DNA of 64,000 bases. Source: Endomychus coccineus (lineage: Eukaryota; Arthropoda; Insecta; Coleoptera; Endomychidae). The stretch lies in contig OY294070.1 in NCBI GenBank assembly GCA_958510875.1, forward strand, positions 124,001 to 188,000. Reading direction: 5' to 3'. This document shows positions 63,425 to 64,000 of this stretch, one piece after another; position 1 is the stretch's first letter, and each line of letters opens with the position of its first letter. The notes beneath the pieces were generated by a model. The model was not told the DNA's origin. It ran no database searches and saw only the letters and a list, made by a program, of their open reading frames with translations. The translations under genes were made by a program, and so were the position numbers.

Positions 63425-63800
63425 GTAGTTTAGCCCCTAAAGCCTTCTGCGGGATAAGGGCATAATACTGGAAGAACTTGATAAAGATTCCATCACTGGA
63501 TAGGACTACACGGGCTGACACAGGCATAGATACTTCTGGGAAACTATAACCAAAAGAGATCTAAGGACTGGATCAACCTAAGGAAAAATAAACTCGAAAT
63601 ACAACAGGGTATATACTACCGAGTGAAAAGTCACCTTAAGAAGCTCGGATTAGTAGAAGAATAAGAGCGTAGGTTGTGCGAGAAGTGAATGAAACCTCTA
63701 TCTCTAACCTCGGAGCGTACTAAATAGATGAGGTACATTTACCTAACGTGAAGCTATCCGACATTCTGAACTTCCTTAAAGCTACATGGTTGGAGGAACT
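63425..63800 (+). mobile_element. LINE C-terminal fragment
   Basis: The plus frame reads YYRVKSHLKKLGLVEE, then ERRLCEK (about 63620-63690), the tail after the RNase H domain. AAGAAGCTCGGATTAGTAGA and nearby blocks match the minus-strand fragment at 4590-4770, so both belong to one LINE family. Confidence 0.6.
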
Positions 63801-64000
63801 GCTATAGACGCTGAGATATCCTGATCGGGGCAAACAGCAATACAATGCAATACAATTCAATCTCCCCAGCTTCCCAAGTTACTAGATCGTATGATTAACT
63901 GCAATTGTGTTATCATAACTTTTTACAATAACTGTAAGCAAGGTCAATAATATTACGTTTTGTTTAATAATAATTACTTTATCGAAGAAACTGAATTGTC
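63801..64000. other. Window end within SBSPON intron 2
   Basis: Nothing recognisable; the gene is expected to continue beyond the window. Confidence 0.3.

Noticed and set aside
1..64000. CRISPR array, bacterial operon or rRNA
   Set aside because: No regularly spaced repeats, ribosome-binding sites or rRNA sequence; the introns and poly(A) signals show animal nuclear DNA.

Overview
The window is AT-rich animal nuclear DNA with introns, poly(A) signals, long intergenic stretches and many decayed retroelements. The introns (from about 100 bp to 29 kb), TATA/TCAGTT core promoters, mariner, Penelope-like and RNase H-bearing LINE relics, and the Es2 protein sequence point to an insect. A beetle is my best guess, but nothing here proves the order. 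There are no bacterial features, CRISPR arrays, rRNA genes or credible tRNAs.

Layout (all genes on the + strand). (1) 994-5821: Es2/ESS2 (DGCR14), a nuclear spliceosome-associated protein of 476 aa in five exons; its introns hold a LINE reverse-transcriptase relic, a LINE RNase H relic and a 140-bp fold-back hairpin. (2) 7656-31061: a head-to-tail run of six genes for secreted proteins, none of which I can assign to a named family. I call them A (343 aa), B (1003 aa), C (500 aa), D (138 aa), E (104 aa) and F (94 aa). In all six the first coding exon is little more than a signal peptide of 17-23 codons, cut by a phase-0 intron; in five of six that exon is 17-18 codons long and ends with a Gln codon. 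A and B start with Pro/Cys-rich regions, C carries Cys pairs, and B, D, E and F carry basic processing sites. E and F, and most of D, are absent or fragmentary as single open frames and were assembled from splice signals. (3) 33107-64000: the first two coding exons of a somatomedin-B plus thrombospondin type-1 domain protein (SBSPON-like), separated by a 29.1-kb intron; the 3' end lies beyond the window.

The large SBSPON intron and the intergenic gaps are a graveyard of mobile elements: Penelope-like (RT and GIY-YIG pieces, with hammerhead-ribozyme-like CTGATGA...GAAA motifs), at least seven LINE pieces, one decayed mariner, fold-back and MITE-like elements, and an approximately 0.8-kb tandem duplication just after gene F.

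How the genes work together: Es2 and SBSPON look like conserved flanking genes. The six genes between them share orientation, leader-exon structure and secretory design, so I infer a lineage-restricted secreted-protein cluster, perhaps expressed by one gland or epithelium. That inference rests on architecture, not on sequence identity among mature parts, and no function is assigned.
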